This document shows positions 6,133-6,656 of a DNA stretch of 6,656 nucleotides, in pieces; positions within the stretch are counted from its first letter, which is position 1; every line of letters begins with the position of its first letter. The notes beneath the pieces are model-generated. The model was not told where the DNA came from. It did no database searches and was given only the letters and a program-made list of their open reading frames with translations. Source of the stretch: Actinobacteria bacterium ATB1 (GTDB lineage: Bacteria; Actinomycetota; Acidimicrobiia; UBA2766); the NCBI GenBank assembly GCA_021404985.1, contig QWHP01000193.1, positions 1-6,656 of the forward strand, written 5' to 3'. The position numbers were made by a program, and so were the translations under genes.

Positions 6133-6656
6133 GTGAGCTTTCGAGTCGAGACCGTGATGCTGAGCCCCGACACGGAGCAGTACGCGGGGGACGGACAGCC
6201 CCCTGCGAACATCGAGTCGATCGTCGCCGCCGCTACGCGGGCGCAACGGCTGGGCTTCGACGGGGTGACGGCCCCCGAGGCCGGGCACGATCCCTTCCTC
6301 CCCCTTGCGATCGCAGCCGAGCACACGGATCGGATCGCTCTGGGAACCAATGTCGCGATCGCGTTTCCCCGCAGCCCCCTCGTCACTGCACAGGTCGCCT
6401 GGGATCTCCAGCAGCTCTCGACGGGACGCTTCCGTCTGGGTCTCGGCACGCAGGTTCGCAGCCACGTGGAGCGCCGGTACGCGGCCACGTGGACGGGCCC
6501 ACCCGGCCCGCGCCTCCGCGACTACGTCCTCTGCCTGCAGGCGATGTTCCGCGTCTTCCAGGAGGGTGGCAAGCCCGACTTCGAGGGCACCGACTATCGC
6601 TTCACGCTGATGAACCCGTTCTTCAATCCGGGCCCGATCGACCACCCGCACGTCCC
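6133..6656 (+). CDS. F420-dependent luciferase-like oxidoreductase (MSMEG_2256-like family), N-terminal part, cut by the window edge
   Basis: The 174 visible codons encode the first part of a luciferase-like (TIM-barrel) oxidoreductase. Visible are the opening VETVMLSP, AQRLGFDGVTAPEAGHDPFLPLAIA (38-62), RIALGTNVAIAFPRSPLVTAQVAWDLQQLSTGRFRLGLGTQV (67-108), and HVERRYAATW..P..RLRDYVL, followed by LMNPFFNPGP (159-168). This pattern matches the F420-dependent family named after MSMEG_2256 (TIGR03617) from memory. Such enzymes move hydride between coenzyme F420 and an organic substrate; the substrates of this branch are largely unknown. The GTG at 6133 has GGGGAA 6 bases upstream, and the protein then starts just before the first strand. 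A later in-frame GTG at 6154 is less likely because it would cut into the first strand. It is divergent from the SDR and probably belongs to the same catabolic region. The C-terminal half is beyond the window. Confidence 0.9.
   Translation, partial: MSFRVETVMLSPDTEQYAGDGQPPANIESIVAAATRAQRLGFDGVTAPEAGHDPFLPLAIAAEHTDRIALGTNVAIAFPRSPLVTAQVAWDLQQLSTGRFRLGLGTQVRSHVERRYAATWTGPPGPRLRDYVLCLQAMFRVFQEGGKPDFEGTDYRFTLMNPFFNPGPIDHPHV

Noticed and set aside
6067..6651. A 194-codon minus-strand frame opposite the luciferase-like gene
   Set aside because: The plus frame matches a known enzyme family over its whole visible length; the minus frame matches nothing and would cover the divergent promoter region.

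Overview
The window is GC-rich, gene-dense bacterial DNA. The high GC content, the use of GTG starts, an F420-type luciferase-like oxidoreductase and a fatty acid/lipid gene set all point to an actinobacterium, possibly an Acidimicrobiia-like lineage; the lineage is inference. No RNA genes, mobile elements, CRISPR arrays or origins were seen. Seven protein genes are supported. Five are complete and one runs off each edge.

Left block (1-743, minus strand): a small stand-alone Rieske [2Fe-2S] protein (396-743) is followed by the first 110 codons of an aminoglycoside phosphotransferase (APH)-family kinase (1-332), which runs out of the window. Centre block (872-4038, plus strand): a TetR-family regulator and an 836-residue MMPL/RND membrane transporter overlap by 4 bases (ATGA), a typical regulator-exporter operon. 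The 128-base gap between the Rieske gene and the TetR gene is a divergent control region. It holds a 7+1+7 palindrome and two further copies of the same half-site.

Right block: an acyl-CoA dehydrogenase (4111-5292) and a short-chain dehydrogenase/reductase (5309-6073) form a minus-strand operon that converges on the transporter. Divergent from it, an F420-dependent luciferase-like oxidoreductase (6133 onward, plus strand) runs off the right edge. The 59-base gap between them holds a perfect 6+9+6 inverted repeat whose arm abuts the start codon of the short-chain dehydrogenase.

Reading of the whole: the right block looks like accessory acyl-CoA or lipid oxidation, and the centre block like a regulated lipid or hydrophobic-compound exporter. 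Sequence alone does not prove that they act together. I do not see a clearly new system. The most useful leads are the two divergent control regions and the Pro-for-Asp change in the second half of the transporter.
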